From an uncultured Lachnospiraceae bacterium (GTDB lineage Bacteria; Bacillota; Clostridia; Lachnospirales; Lachnospiraceae): DNA of 7,934 nt. The notes beneath the pieces are model-generated. The model was not told where the DNA came from. It was given only the letters and a program-made list of their open reading frames with translations, and made no database searches. The position numbers and the translations under genes are program-made. The DNA lies in NCBI GenBank assembly GCA_910586405.1, contig CAJUII010000125.1, forward strand, positions 1 to 7,934, in the 5' to 3' direction. Positions 1 to 7,400 of the stretch are shown piece by piece (the first letter of the stretch is position 1; each line of letters opens with the position of its first letter).

Positions 1-57
<57 letters not shown>

Positions 58-301
58 AAATATGATCCGCTTCGCGGCTCTTTAACAGCCAAAAGCTTTG
101 TTTGATTCTTGCACCAGTTAAACTGGCTAATTCATCCGTTGCATTTTTGATGCGACTGCATAAAAATGCTTTTACTTTTTAAAGGTTTTGTTCTCTGAAC
201 ATTCTATATCAGAATCTTCTATAGAAGAATTTCTCTTTTAGAATTTTCAGGGTTGCATTACTGTTTATTTGTCAAGGTTCTTGTTTTGTTTGCTTGACGC
301 A
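58..301 (-). other. 16S rRNA leader (transcribed spacer) with stacked hairpins
   Basis: This AT-rich stretch between the proximal rRNA promoter and the mature 16S 5' end contains no gene. It has several inverted repeats: CCAGTT/AACTGG at 114-119 and 121-126, the long hairpin at 141-169 (listed separately), ATTCT/AGAAT at 201-205 and 211-215, a 14-bp perfect palindrome TCTTCTATAGAAGA at 215-228, and a CCGC/GCGG mini-hairpin (read on the minus strand) about 10-20 nt before the 16S start. In rRNA operons such leader structures take part in antitermination, folding and RNase III processing. The specific roles here are inferred. A short 72-codon open frame on the plus strand at 269-487 is not credible as a gene. 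Confidence 0.6.
141..169 (-). other. Long leader hairpin ahead of 16S rRNA
   Basis: GCATTTTT at 141-148 is complementary to AAAAATGC at 162-169. Inside it, ATGC (150-153) pairs with GCAT (158-161) around a 4-nt loop, with one bulged base at 149. This gives about 12 base pairs. It lies 84-112 nt upstream of the mature 16S end and is the most stable structure I can see in the leader. It could form part of the precursor processing region, but the 3' side of the 16S gene, which would form the other half of the RNase III stem, is outside the window. Confidence 0.5.
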
Positions 302-309
302 ACTCTGAT

Positions 310-338
310 ATTCTATCATCATTCAAAGTCTTTGTCAA
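310..338 (-). promoter_or_regulatory. Proximal rRNA operon promoter (sigma-A type)
   Basis: On the minus strand the -35 hexamer is TTGACA (333-338, perfect) and the -10 hexamer is TAGAAT (310-315, one mismatch), separated by exactly 17 bp. Upstream, at about 339-375, are A-tracts (GAAAAAAATAAAAAAG) resembling an UP element for the alpha subunit C-terminal domain. The start of transcription would be near 303, leaving a leader of about 245 nt before the 16S rRNA. Tandem promoters of this kind are normal for rRNA operons. Confidence 0.85.
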
Positions 339-401
339 GAACTTTTTTATTTTTTTCAAGCATTTTTTATTGCTTGTCCGCCGCTTTTTGCGACGTGTTT
401 C

Positions 402-430
402 ATGTTACCACACTTTCAAATCTGTGTCAA
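402..430 (-). promoter_or_regulatory. Distal rRNA operon promoter (sigma-A type)
   Basis: On the minus strand the -35 is TTGACA (425-430, perfect) and the -10 is TAACAT (402-407), with a 17-bp spacer. An A-rich stretch upstream (about 431-465, with AAAATAAATGAAAAAAG) looks like an UP element. It is 92 bp upstream of the proximal promoter. Together they form a P1/P2 pair driving the 16S gene. Confidence 0.8.
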
Positions 431-491
431 CACTTTTTTCATTTATTTTCCAAATTATTTTCTGATTTGTATATACCATACAATTAAGGCG

Positions 492-520
492 AAAAAAAAG
501 AATCTTGATATTGCTAAGAT
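492..520 (-). terminator. Weak candidate intrinsic terminator of the tRNA-Ser transcript
   Basis: In the minus-strand RNA, AUCUU (516-520) can pair with AAGAU (502-506) around a 9-nt loop. A UC step and then eight U residues (492-499) follow. The position, after the tRNA and before the rRNA promoters, suits a terminator. The stem is short and has little GC, so termination may be leaky and tRNA transcripts may run on into the rRNA operon. Confidence 0.35.
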
Positions 521-529
521 ACTTTTCTC

Positions 530-572
530 ATGGCTTCTTTGCCATCAATCGCATTTATTTTGAAAATAAATG
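530..572 (-). other. Two hairpins in the tRNA-Ser 3' trailer
   Basis: Directly after the tRNA 3' end is a perfect 10-bp inverted repeat, CATTTATTTT/AAAATAAATG, around one central base (552-561 and 563-572). A second hairpin follows: ATGGC/GCCAT with a 6-nt loop (530-534 and 541-545). Neither is followed directly by a U-run, so they look like trailer or processing structures rather than terminators. Role inferred only from position. Confidence 0.4.
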
Positions 573-575
573 AAA

Positions 576-663
576 CGGAGAAGAAGGGATTTGAACCCTC
601 GCGCCAGTCACCTGACCTACACCCTTAGCAGGGGCGCCTCTTCAGCCTCTTGAGTACTTCTCC
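576..663 (-). tRNA. tRNA-Ser, anticodon GCU (decodes AGC/AGU)
   Basis: The minus strand folds as a class II tRNA. The acceptor stem GGAGAAG/CUUCUCC is a perfect 7 bp. The D arm has CUC/GAG. The anticodon stem CGCCC/GGGUG encloses the loop CUGCUAA, giving anticodon GCU. The long variable arm is characteristic of serine tRNAs, and the T arm is GAGGG-UUCAAAU-CCCUU. The discriminator base is G, as usual for tRNA-Ser. The 3' CCA is not encoded (TTT follows), so it must be added by the CCA-adding enzyme. The gene has its own strong promoter upstream and lies about 520 nt before the 16S gene on the same strand. Confidence 0.96.
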
Positions 664-701
664 TTAGGTACTGAATTAATTCCTCTACCAATATTGAACT
701 G

Positions 702-722
702 TGCGTCATCTCACTCAACGCA
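702..722 (-). other. Small hairpin in the tRNA-Ser 5' leader
   Basis: TGCGT (minus strand, 718-722) pairs with ACGCA (702-706) across an 11-nt loop. It falls right at the predicted transcription start of the tRNA promoter, so it may only be partly transcribed. It could be a processing element or chance. Confidence 0.25.
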
Positions 723-728
723 TGATTC

Positions 729-757
729 ATTATACATAAGCCCTAATGCATTGTCAA
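729..757 (-). promoter_or_regulatory. Perfect consensus sigma-A promoter for tRNA-Ser
   Basis: On the minus strand, TTGACA (752-757) and TATAAT (729-734) both match the sigma-A consensus exactly, with the optimal 17-bp spacer (735-751). The region just upstream is A/T-rich (a palindrome AAATTAATTT at 769-778 and a run of A), resembling an UP element. Transcription would start near 722, giving a leader of about 60 nt before the tRNA at 663. It starts about 50 bp after the end of the DUF4132 gene, and I see no convincing intrinsic terminator between them. Confidence 0.93.
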
Positions 758-807
758 CCCCTTTTTTCAAATTAATTTAAAATTGTTTTTGGCAAGCTAA
801 ACTTTTC

Positions 808-1962
808 TTAATTGGGATCACGCCGTGTCTCTGTTGACGATGCGGCTGCCTTTGCAAGCTGCAACACGATCTCACTGAAATACCGCGGCGGAACGTCTCC
901 TAATTTACATACACTAAAACGAGAGGTGTCCTCACAATCTATCATTTCAAAAAATGCGCCGTGGAGAACGACTTCCATATTGATGGGAAGAATGTCATCA
1001 CCGGAGAAATGCAGTGTTACTCTTCTGTCTCCATCTGCATGATAATATGTATCAACAATGCCTCTGTCTCCAGCTTCTCCTCTGTACCAGCCCATATTTT
1101 GAAGCTTTTCCGCCAGAGACAGCGCATTGATGACCACTCCATCAAATCGGCTGAGCTCCACTTCCTCTTTTTCCTCCCCGGTCACACGGTAAAAGGAGCG
1201 CTGTAGTTGTTCGACGGGCTGTTCAACCTCATAATCGAAGAGTTGTTTTTGCCATTCGGTCAATACTTCCTGTGACAGTTCAAGCGGATGCACGAGTGCA
1301 ATCCTGCCGCCTGCTGGAAGAACATACTCCTCCTCATCGACAGTGTTGAAGGTACCGTCCTCCATATAGCGAAATGTTTGTACCGGCCTATTGTCCTCAT
1401 AGATTCCCCAGATTAGTCCGTCAGCAAACTGGCGCATCACCGGATTTCTGACGAATACGCGCTCCCACTTTGAGCTCTCCCACTCACGCCCTGTGCCCAG
1501 CGCGTACTCTAAGCGCAGTTCTTGATTTGTGATCACGGTCTTTAACTGTTTCTTCAAGAGTTTCCATGCATCATTTGCCGCCTTGGACTGCTCTGGAAGA
1601 TCGTTTTTGCCGGGGGCGGGCATGTTTTTGAGCTTTTTTCCCTTTTCATCGTATACTTCCAAAGAGAGTGATGAAGTAAGTATTACCTTGAACTGCCTTG
1701 TTCCGTAATCAAAAACGCGTTCCATCTGCTCATTAAAACCAAGATCAGGCACGATTCTATCCTCAAGCTCCTCCCTTGAAATCTCAAACTTCTCTGCGGC
1801 ATAATCAAGCGCTTTTGACGCTGCCAGTTTTACCGGGCGATACTTGAATTTTCTGGAAATCTGATCAACGAGCAGCAACGCTGTAGGCACATCACTTAAC
1901 GCCAGTGCCTTGACTGCCTCTGCTGCCATCGCGCCGCGCAAGTGCTGTGCCCAGTATTGGAG
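808..1962 (-). pseudogene. C-terminal part of DUF4132 copy B, downstream of an amber stop
   Basis: This open frame continues copy B in the same reading frame after the TAG at 1963-1965. It holds the recognisable domain: residues near 978-1025 of the whole protein carry GLIWGIYE, FRYMEDGTFNT and LVHPLEL, followed by DYEVEQPVEQL, all hallmarks of DUF4132 (Pfam PF13569, the MolR/YehI family). The block ISREELEDRIVPDLGFN is identical in copy A, and both end with a matching PRYFSEIVLQLA / ERYFSEIVLQIA helix. The first possible start after the stop is TTG at 1939-1941; neither it nor the next ATG has a Shine-Dalgarno sequence, so independent translation looks unlikely. It ends at TAA (808-810). The molecular function of DUF4132 is not established; MolR was once linked to molybdate regulation, but that does not define an activity. 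Confidence 0.8.
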
Positions 1963-1965
1963 CTA
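1963..1965 (-). other. In-frame amber (TAG) codon interrupting DUF4132 copy B
   Basis: Reading copy B without a frame change gives ...VVTEIYA, then TAG, then LQYWAQHLRGAMAAEAV. The same segment of copy A reads ...QMIMGLQSQIKDWAEHSRGAIAADAV. The two align without a gap between the shared GD and RGA, and the stop falls opposite a glutamine. That fits a single C-to-T change (CAG to TAG) rather than a frameshift. A sequencing error or suppression of the stop cannot be excluded. Confidence 0.9.
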
Positions 1966-4350
1966 CGCGTAGATTTCTGTGACAACTGCTTCGTCACCGT
2001 GAATTGCGGCGGCATAGAGCACCCATTTTCGTTTTGCCTGTGCGCCCTCGCTGACCCAAAGATCGTACACTTGCTTGATATAGAATGCTGTTTCCATAGG
2101 ATTGAGCTGTGCTGCGATGCTTTTTGCTTCTTTGTTCAGTCCTAGTTCTTTCATATCTGCATAGCTGACTAGAATTGCTGCCAATTGTTCCTTTGATGCC
2201 GGCTCTCCATCTTTTTGATGCACTGTTGGAAGGGTGTCCAATGGCAGCCATGATAATTTGCGTTTCCATGTACCGATCAAGATTTCATGTATGAGTTTAT
2301 GAAGCGGCAGCTCGTCTGGAAGCGATTTTGTTTCATTTTCAGTATTTATATATAGTATTTCATGTATCAAAGTCCTTATCTTTTTCGTCTTTTCTGATGC
2401 CAGTGCTTTGGTCAGCGCTTCCCGGTACTGTTTTACGCTCCAGTTGGTTAGTACCTCCACTGCCATACTGCGCTCCGCTGCGCGCGGGGACTTTAGCATG
2501 GCAAGTATACCCTTCTCACAATCTGGGTGCGCGATGTAAATTTCTCGTAAATACTCCCGCCCCAGTTTGCTGCTCTCTGAGGCACACGCAAGCAGTTCGT
2601 CCCGAAACTCCTGCCACTGTACGCCCATCACGCATATTGCCAGAATGCGCGCTGGCACAAAACAGCTTTGGGAGGCAGCTATCCATTCGTTGTGCCAGTC
2701 TTTGTGATATGCTGCGATCTCTTGAAGCCATTCCTCCACAGTATCATTTATTTGTCCAAAATAAGCATTTCCAAGAAATTCGATTTGATACTGCGGTGGT
2801 ACTTTCTCCTCCTCCAAGCCTGCCAAAAGGCTGCGTATTTGCTGCGCATCTTTATGTTTCCATGCTGTGTTCTCCTCTGCATGATTCCGCTCGCTATCAA
2901 TCCAATGATCATAAAAATATATATGATTCAATTGAAGGCATTCCAGCACCAGTCCCCTCCGGTAAATTTGCATCTCACCGTATGCCATAACATTTTGAAG
3001 CTGCGCACCGTTTGATAGATGATACATTTTGCGCCAGCTCCCGACACAGGGAAGGATCTTAGAAATCTCGATTTCTCCCAGCAGATAACGCGCTGCACTC
3101 TCCCGAAAAGTATGATACCCTGCAACAATTTCCCCGGCGGCTGTGCGGCGGTACGAATCGACCAGAAAGGTCTTTTTTAGTTGAAAATACTTTGGATTGC
3201 CCGTCTTGATACAGGACAATAAATATCCCTTATCATCGGCGGAACAATTCTCGTACACATTACAGATCACTCTGGGTACTTTCACTGCCATGCGCTCCAA
3301 AATCTTTGTCTGCTTCTCGGCAACCGCCCAATAGATATAGCGGTCCTTGGGAAGTTCGAGATTTGTTTCCAGTGCCAAAATATGTCTGTCAAACCAGTCT
3401 TGTCCGACTGCGAGACAACCGCTTAACGGCAGATTCTGGACGGTCATGGAATCCAACGCCTCCGCGATGCGGAGCACTGACATCAGCCGGTCTGTATGGT
3501 CTATCGCCAGAAAAGCCAGAAATGACTGGAAAGAAAGCTGAAATTGGAGTGACGGTCTGTTGTCTTGTCTGCGTCTGCCGGATAGGATTGTCCAGATTTC
3601 ATCTGGAATGGGTTCTTTGATCTGCGCATTCCGCACAAAATTTTGCAGTGTCTCCAGCTCTGATGCCTGAGGCATATTGTCTTCATGAAACAGTCCGCCT
3701 ATTTTCTGAATAAGACTCTCCACTAAATAAGCAGTCATTTCCTGAATCAGTTCGGGATCGCCTTCCTTTTTGTCGTTCTCTGCCGGGTGGCCGAGCGGCT
3801 TCACACAGTGCAGATACAGTGCTGCCACAAGCATCTGCGTATTGTTTCCTTCATCGTTATAGCACAGCTTTCTCATGCGGCAAAATACCTCGGGGTCCTC
3901 CATGCCCATCTCAATCAGCCAATGGGCATATCTTGGAAAAAATACTCCCTCCTGCCATGCCGCAGCATTTGCTAAGATCACTGCTGCCTGCTCCTGTGTC
4001 AGAAATTGTTCTATATACTCAAATTGATTGAAATAAACCCACGACGAATAATACATCAGGATTTCCTGCGCGGTCTCGCCGCCAATCTCTGCCACAAGAC
4101 GAATCATACGTGCTGCAAGCTGTTCATTTGTCTTTTGAAAATCTTGCAGTAATTTAAACAATTGTTGTTTTGTCGTGCAGTTGAGTTTTATAAAATTTTG
4201 ATGTTCTGCTTCTTTTAGTAATGTTCTCTGCTCTGGCATAGACAAATCAAAATACTTCGCTGCAAGTTCTTGATTACGTTCTGTCAGCGCGAGCAGGTGC
4301 AGCACGCTCTCAATGTTCTCCTGTTCTTTGCTCTGTTTTCCCTCAGCCAT
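1963..4350 (-). CDS. DUF4132-family protein copy B, N-terminal helical part (795 aa before the amber stop)
   Basis: This is the N-terminal two-thirds of a tandem paralogue of copy A. The preferred start is ATG at 4348-4350 (MAEGKQSKEQEN), because a GGAGG Shine-Dalgarno lies 10 nt upstream; an in-frame ATG at 4390-4392 would add 14 residues but has no such site. The region is rich in Leu, Ala and Glu, with no signal peptide or membrane segment, and looks like a soluble alpha-solenoid (HEAT/TPR-like) of the type preceding the DUF4132 domain in large MolR-like proteins. Residues around 780 (KWVLYAAAIHGD) match copy A closely; earlier parts are much more diverged. The frame ends at TAG, upstream of the DUF4132 domain, so the product made today would lack it. 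Without the stop the protein would be 1180 aa, collinear with copy A. Only 73 nt separate it from copy A, so the two are probably one operon. It may be a pseudogene. Confidence 0.75.
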   Translation of the reverse strand: MAEGKQSKEQENIESVLHLLALTERNQELAAKYFDLSMPEQRTLLKEAEHQNFIKLNCTTKQQLFKLLQDFQKTNEQLAARMIRLVAEIGGETAQEILMYYSSWVYFNQFEYIEQFLTQEQAAVILANAAAWQEGVFFPRYAHWLIEMGMEDPEVFCRMRKLCYNDEGNNTQMLVAALYLHCVKPLGHPAENDKKEGDPELIQEMTAYLVESLIQKIGGLFHEDNMPQASELETLQNFVRNAQIKEPIPDEIWTILSGRRRQDNRPSLQFQLSFQSFLAFLAIDHTDRLMSVLRIAEALDSMTVQNLPLSGCLAVGQDWFDRHILALETNLELPKDRYIYWAVAEKQTKILERMAVKVPRVICNVYENCSADDKGYLLSCIKTGNPKYFQLKKTFLVDSYRRTAAGEIVAGYHTFRESAARYLLGEIEISKILPCVGSWRKMYHLSNGAQLQNVMAYGEMQIYRRGLVLECLQLNHIYFYDHWIDSERNHAEENTAWKHKDAQQIRSLLAGLEEEKVPPQYQIEFLGNAYFGQINDTVEEWLQEIAAYHKDWHNEWIAASQSCFVPARILAICVMGVQWQEFRDELLACASESSKLGREYLREIYIAHPDCEKGILAMLKSPRAAERSMAVEVLTNWSVKQYREALTKALASEKTKKIRTLIHEILYINTENETKSLPDELPLHKLIHEILIGTWKRKLSWLPLDTLPTVHQKDGEPASKEQLAAILVSYADMKELGLNKEAKSIAAQLNPMETAFYIKQVYDLWVSEGAQAKRKWVLYAAAIHGDEAVVTEIYA

Positions 4351-4360
4351 AGGACTCGAA

Positions 4361-4365
4361 CCTCC
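4361..4365 (-). promoter_or_regulatory. Ribosome binding site deciding the start of DUF4132 copy B
   Basis: GGAGG on the minus strand lies 10 nt before ATG 4348-4350. It supports that codon over the in-frame upstream ATG at 4390-4392, which is preceded by CACCTGAC with no purine-rich motif. The 73-nt gap to copy A shows no clear promoter or terminator. Confidence 0.65.
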
Positions 4366-4423
4366 ATTTTTGTTCCCTGTATTTGATATCATGTCAGGTG
4401 TGTCTGCATCGGATTATCGGCGG

Positions 4424-7400
4424 TCAATCCCCTACAATCCGTGCAATCTGCAAGACAATCTCGCTAAAATACCGCTCACTGACCTCCTCGAGCAAACAGG
4501 GCTTTTCCTTGACAGTAAAATACAGCTCTTCGATGGTGATCTCCACGTTCTCATATCCTACACCGACTCCTGAGAAGGTCAGCACGGCGCCGAACTTATG
4601 ATCGCTGCGGCAGCAATTATCATAGCAGCCCCCATCTAGGATTTCTCCGCGCTCCCAGCCGACACTCAACAAGCTTCTGACCAGCGATGCACCATTTACT
4701 TCTTTATCATAGAATCGTGTGAGTTTCTGTGTGCCCTTCTCCTCCTCTGTGATACGGTAAACGGGGCGGTCGAGCTGCTCTACAGGCTGTGTGATCTCAT
4801 AGTCTGAGAGCTGTTCCTTCCACATGTTAAGAAGCTCGTCAGGCAATTCGAGCGGGTGCACCAGTCCGATGCTGCCTGCCTCCGGCAAGGTGTATTCCTG
4901 CTCATCTATGGTGTTGAAGCTGCCATCTTCCATATAGCGGAAGGTTTCTTTTAAGTGTCCATTTTCGTAAACTCCCCAGATCAAGCCGACAGCAAACTGG
5001 TGCATGAGTGGATTGCTGACAAACAGTGCCCTCCATGCTGCTGTCTGCCAGTACCGCGCCGTGGTAAGCGCCTGCTCGAGGCGAAGTTTTTGGGCAGAAG
5101 CGACTAATTTGAGCTGCTTCTTAATTTGTTTCAAGTATTCCTGTGCCTGCTTTGCCTTCTCGGCATCGTCCTGTCTGCCGGGTGCGGGCAGCTTCTTGAG
5201 CAGTTTGCCGCTGCTGTCATAGACTTCGAGCTCCAACAGCATATTTAACCGGAGAGTAAAAGTCCGTGTGCCGTAGTCGATGGTCTGTTCCATCTGTGCA
5301 TTGAATCCTAGGTCGGGCACAATCCTGTCCTCTAACTCCTCCCTGCTGATTTGAAGCGCTGACGCTGCGTCTGCGAGTGCTTCTTTGGCTGCGTTTTTTA
5401 CCTGATTGGATTTGAACTTGCGCGACATCTGGTCCACGACAAGAAGTGCCTGCGCGCTGCCGTTCAGTGCCATCGCGCGCACGGCGTCAGCCGCAATTGC
5501 CCCCCTCGAATGCTCTGCCCAGTCCTTGATTTGACTCTGTAATCCCATAATCATCTGCGCGTCGCCATGAATCGCTGCGGCGTAGAGCACCCAGCGCTTT
5601 TTCGCCTCCGCGCCTTGGGCGAGCCAGCCTTGGTACACTGCATCAACATACGCGGCAAGCTCATGCGGCACCAACGGCGACGCGAGTGTCCGGGCATTCT
5701 GATTCACGCTTAGAATCTCCATATCCGCATAGGCTGCCAGCAGCGCAGCCATGTATTCCGGCGATGCGGTCTCGCAAACATCTGTTTTATCCTTGGCTGA
5801 ATGCTGGAAATGTACTGTTGGAAGCTGGAGTGCGCATACCCACTCCACGTTGCGCCTTCTTCCACCTTTGTAAATCGAAGCGGCAAGCTGCTCCTCTGGT
5901 CGATTCCATATTCTAGGTGAACCGCCCTCTGCGCCTGCTTTTTTCAAATCTACCACTAAATCCTGTAGCTTTTCGGCTAATTTCTTGTTCTTTTCCTTCG
6001 CGAGCGCCGCCTTGATGGAATCCAGATGTGTGGTCTGTCCCCATTCCTCAAAAACCATGACGGCAAAGCTGCGCTCTTTGAGCTTTTTGGAGGCGATCAG
6101 TGCCAAGACCTCCGCTTCCCACTCCTGATGATTCTTGAATACCTCCACAAGCTGTTTTTGAACAGCTTCTGAGTCCATTGGTATCAATTCGAACAGGCTA
6201 TCTTTGTACTGGTCAAGGGACTGCTCGCGTGCCAGCACCTTGAGGCAGATGCAGAATGCGGCTTCACTGTCCCTGCATATGGGCTTCTGCACGCCTTCAA
6301 TCCATTGTTCACCCTCTATTTTGAGCGCTTCTGCGATGCCAATCTCCCACTGTTCTTTGTCCTTTTGGCAGAGCGCTGCTGCCACCTCTGCATACGCCTC
6401 CACAAACAGGATTCTGTCTTTTTTCTGTTGCATAAGATCACAAGCCTCGCCCAAAATCTTGATCTGTCTGTAGATTGGAACCGCTTCTTTGGACAAAAGC
6501 TCAAAGATGCCTGTAATCTGCGCTTGATCATACAGCAACGAATCGTTGTCCGACGGCTCAACAGTCTCCTCCGATACAGGATATTCCCTAAAATAGCCCA
6601 AAGCGCCTTTCAACAACTGCAATACCAGCGCACGCCGGTAAAATGCAGTTTCTCCGATTGCTTTCAGGTGGTTGATGCACTCATAGTTGACCTTGCTCCA
6701 TGATCCAGCCGCAAGTTGGTGCTCATAGAACGCCGCAACCAGCGTATCAAGACCGCATTTGCCGAGCAAGTACTGTTTTGCGGTTTCGTTATATTTGTTA
6801 TAATAATATTTTGCCAGCTCACATGCTAGTTTTTCCAGATAGGTTTCCCTGTACGATGCATGGATTTCTTCATACAAAGCTGGATTGGCATGTTGTATCA
6901 GCATGACGAGTTTTCTGTATTCCTCGGATTCTGCCTTCTGTACTGCTGCCCGAATGCCGTCTGGATTCTTCACTGCCATGCGCTGAATCTCTGCCTCACA
7001 TTCTGCGTGCCAGCTAGTCATGAATAGTTTCTCGTGTGCAGACGCATCAGATGGCTGCCCGTACAGGCACCAGATGAGATAATCCTCATCCGAGATGGGC
7101 AGCATTTCTTCAACGATGTCCATGTGGGCATGAAAGCCTTCGTCATCTGTGAGCGCACGGACAGCTTGGAGTGCATTAATGTGATATTTATAAGAAAATC
7201 CATATCCCAGCGTCAGGCGAAACAGCAGCTCGAAGCGCACAGAGTGCCGTAGTGCAAGAAACGCACAGCCTGCCATAAATGTAACGTTCATCCAGCCATT
7301 GCGCGCGGTGCAGATCGACAATACACTCTGCGGAAACGGTGTATCTGCGTTTGAATTTATAATATATTTTTGCATGATGTCAAGCTCTCTTTGCGTATGG

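Noticed and set aside
77..87. GCTCTTTAACA on the plus strand matches the E. coli rRNA boxA antitermination motif.
   Set aside because: It is on the strand opposite to rRNA transcription. On the transcribed strand it reads as a small GGCT/AGCC hairpin, so it cannot act as boxA here.
269..487. 72-codon plus-strand open frame rich in Phe and Ser.
   Set aside because: It is antisense to the rRNA promoter region, reflects T-rich DNA, and has no ribosome binding site.
758..807. Intrinsic terminator after DUF4132 copy B.
   Set aside because: Only AT palindromes (such as AAATTAATTT at 769-778) are present, with no GC-rich stem followed by a U-run on the transcribed strand.
576..808. Genomic island integrated at the tRNA-Ser gene.
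   Set aside because: Integration normally uses the tRNA 3' end, but the DUF4132 genes lie on the 5' side. I see no integrase and no duplicated tRNA 3' end in the window.
2328..2990. 220-codon plus-strand open frame opposite copy B.
   Set aside because: Shadow of the coding strand: low-complexity Pro/Ser/Cys-rich translation, no domain, no Shine-Dalgarno, and the minus-strand frame is clearly the conserved one.
3783..3806. Plus-strand GGGTGGCCGAGCGGCTTCA resembles the D-arm region of a serine or leucine tRNA.
   Set aside because: It lies inside copy B, where it encodes CVKPLGHPAEN on the minus strand. No matching acceptor stem, anticodon arm or T arm follows, so it is chance.
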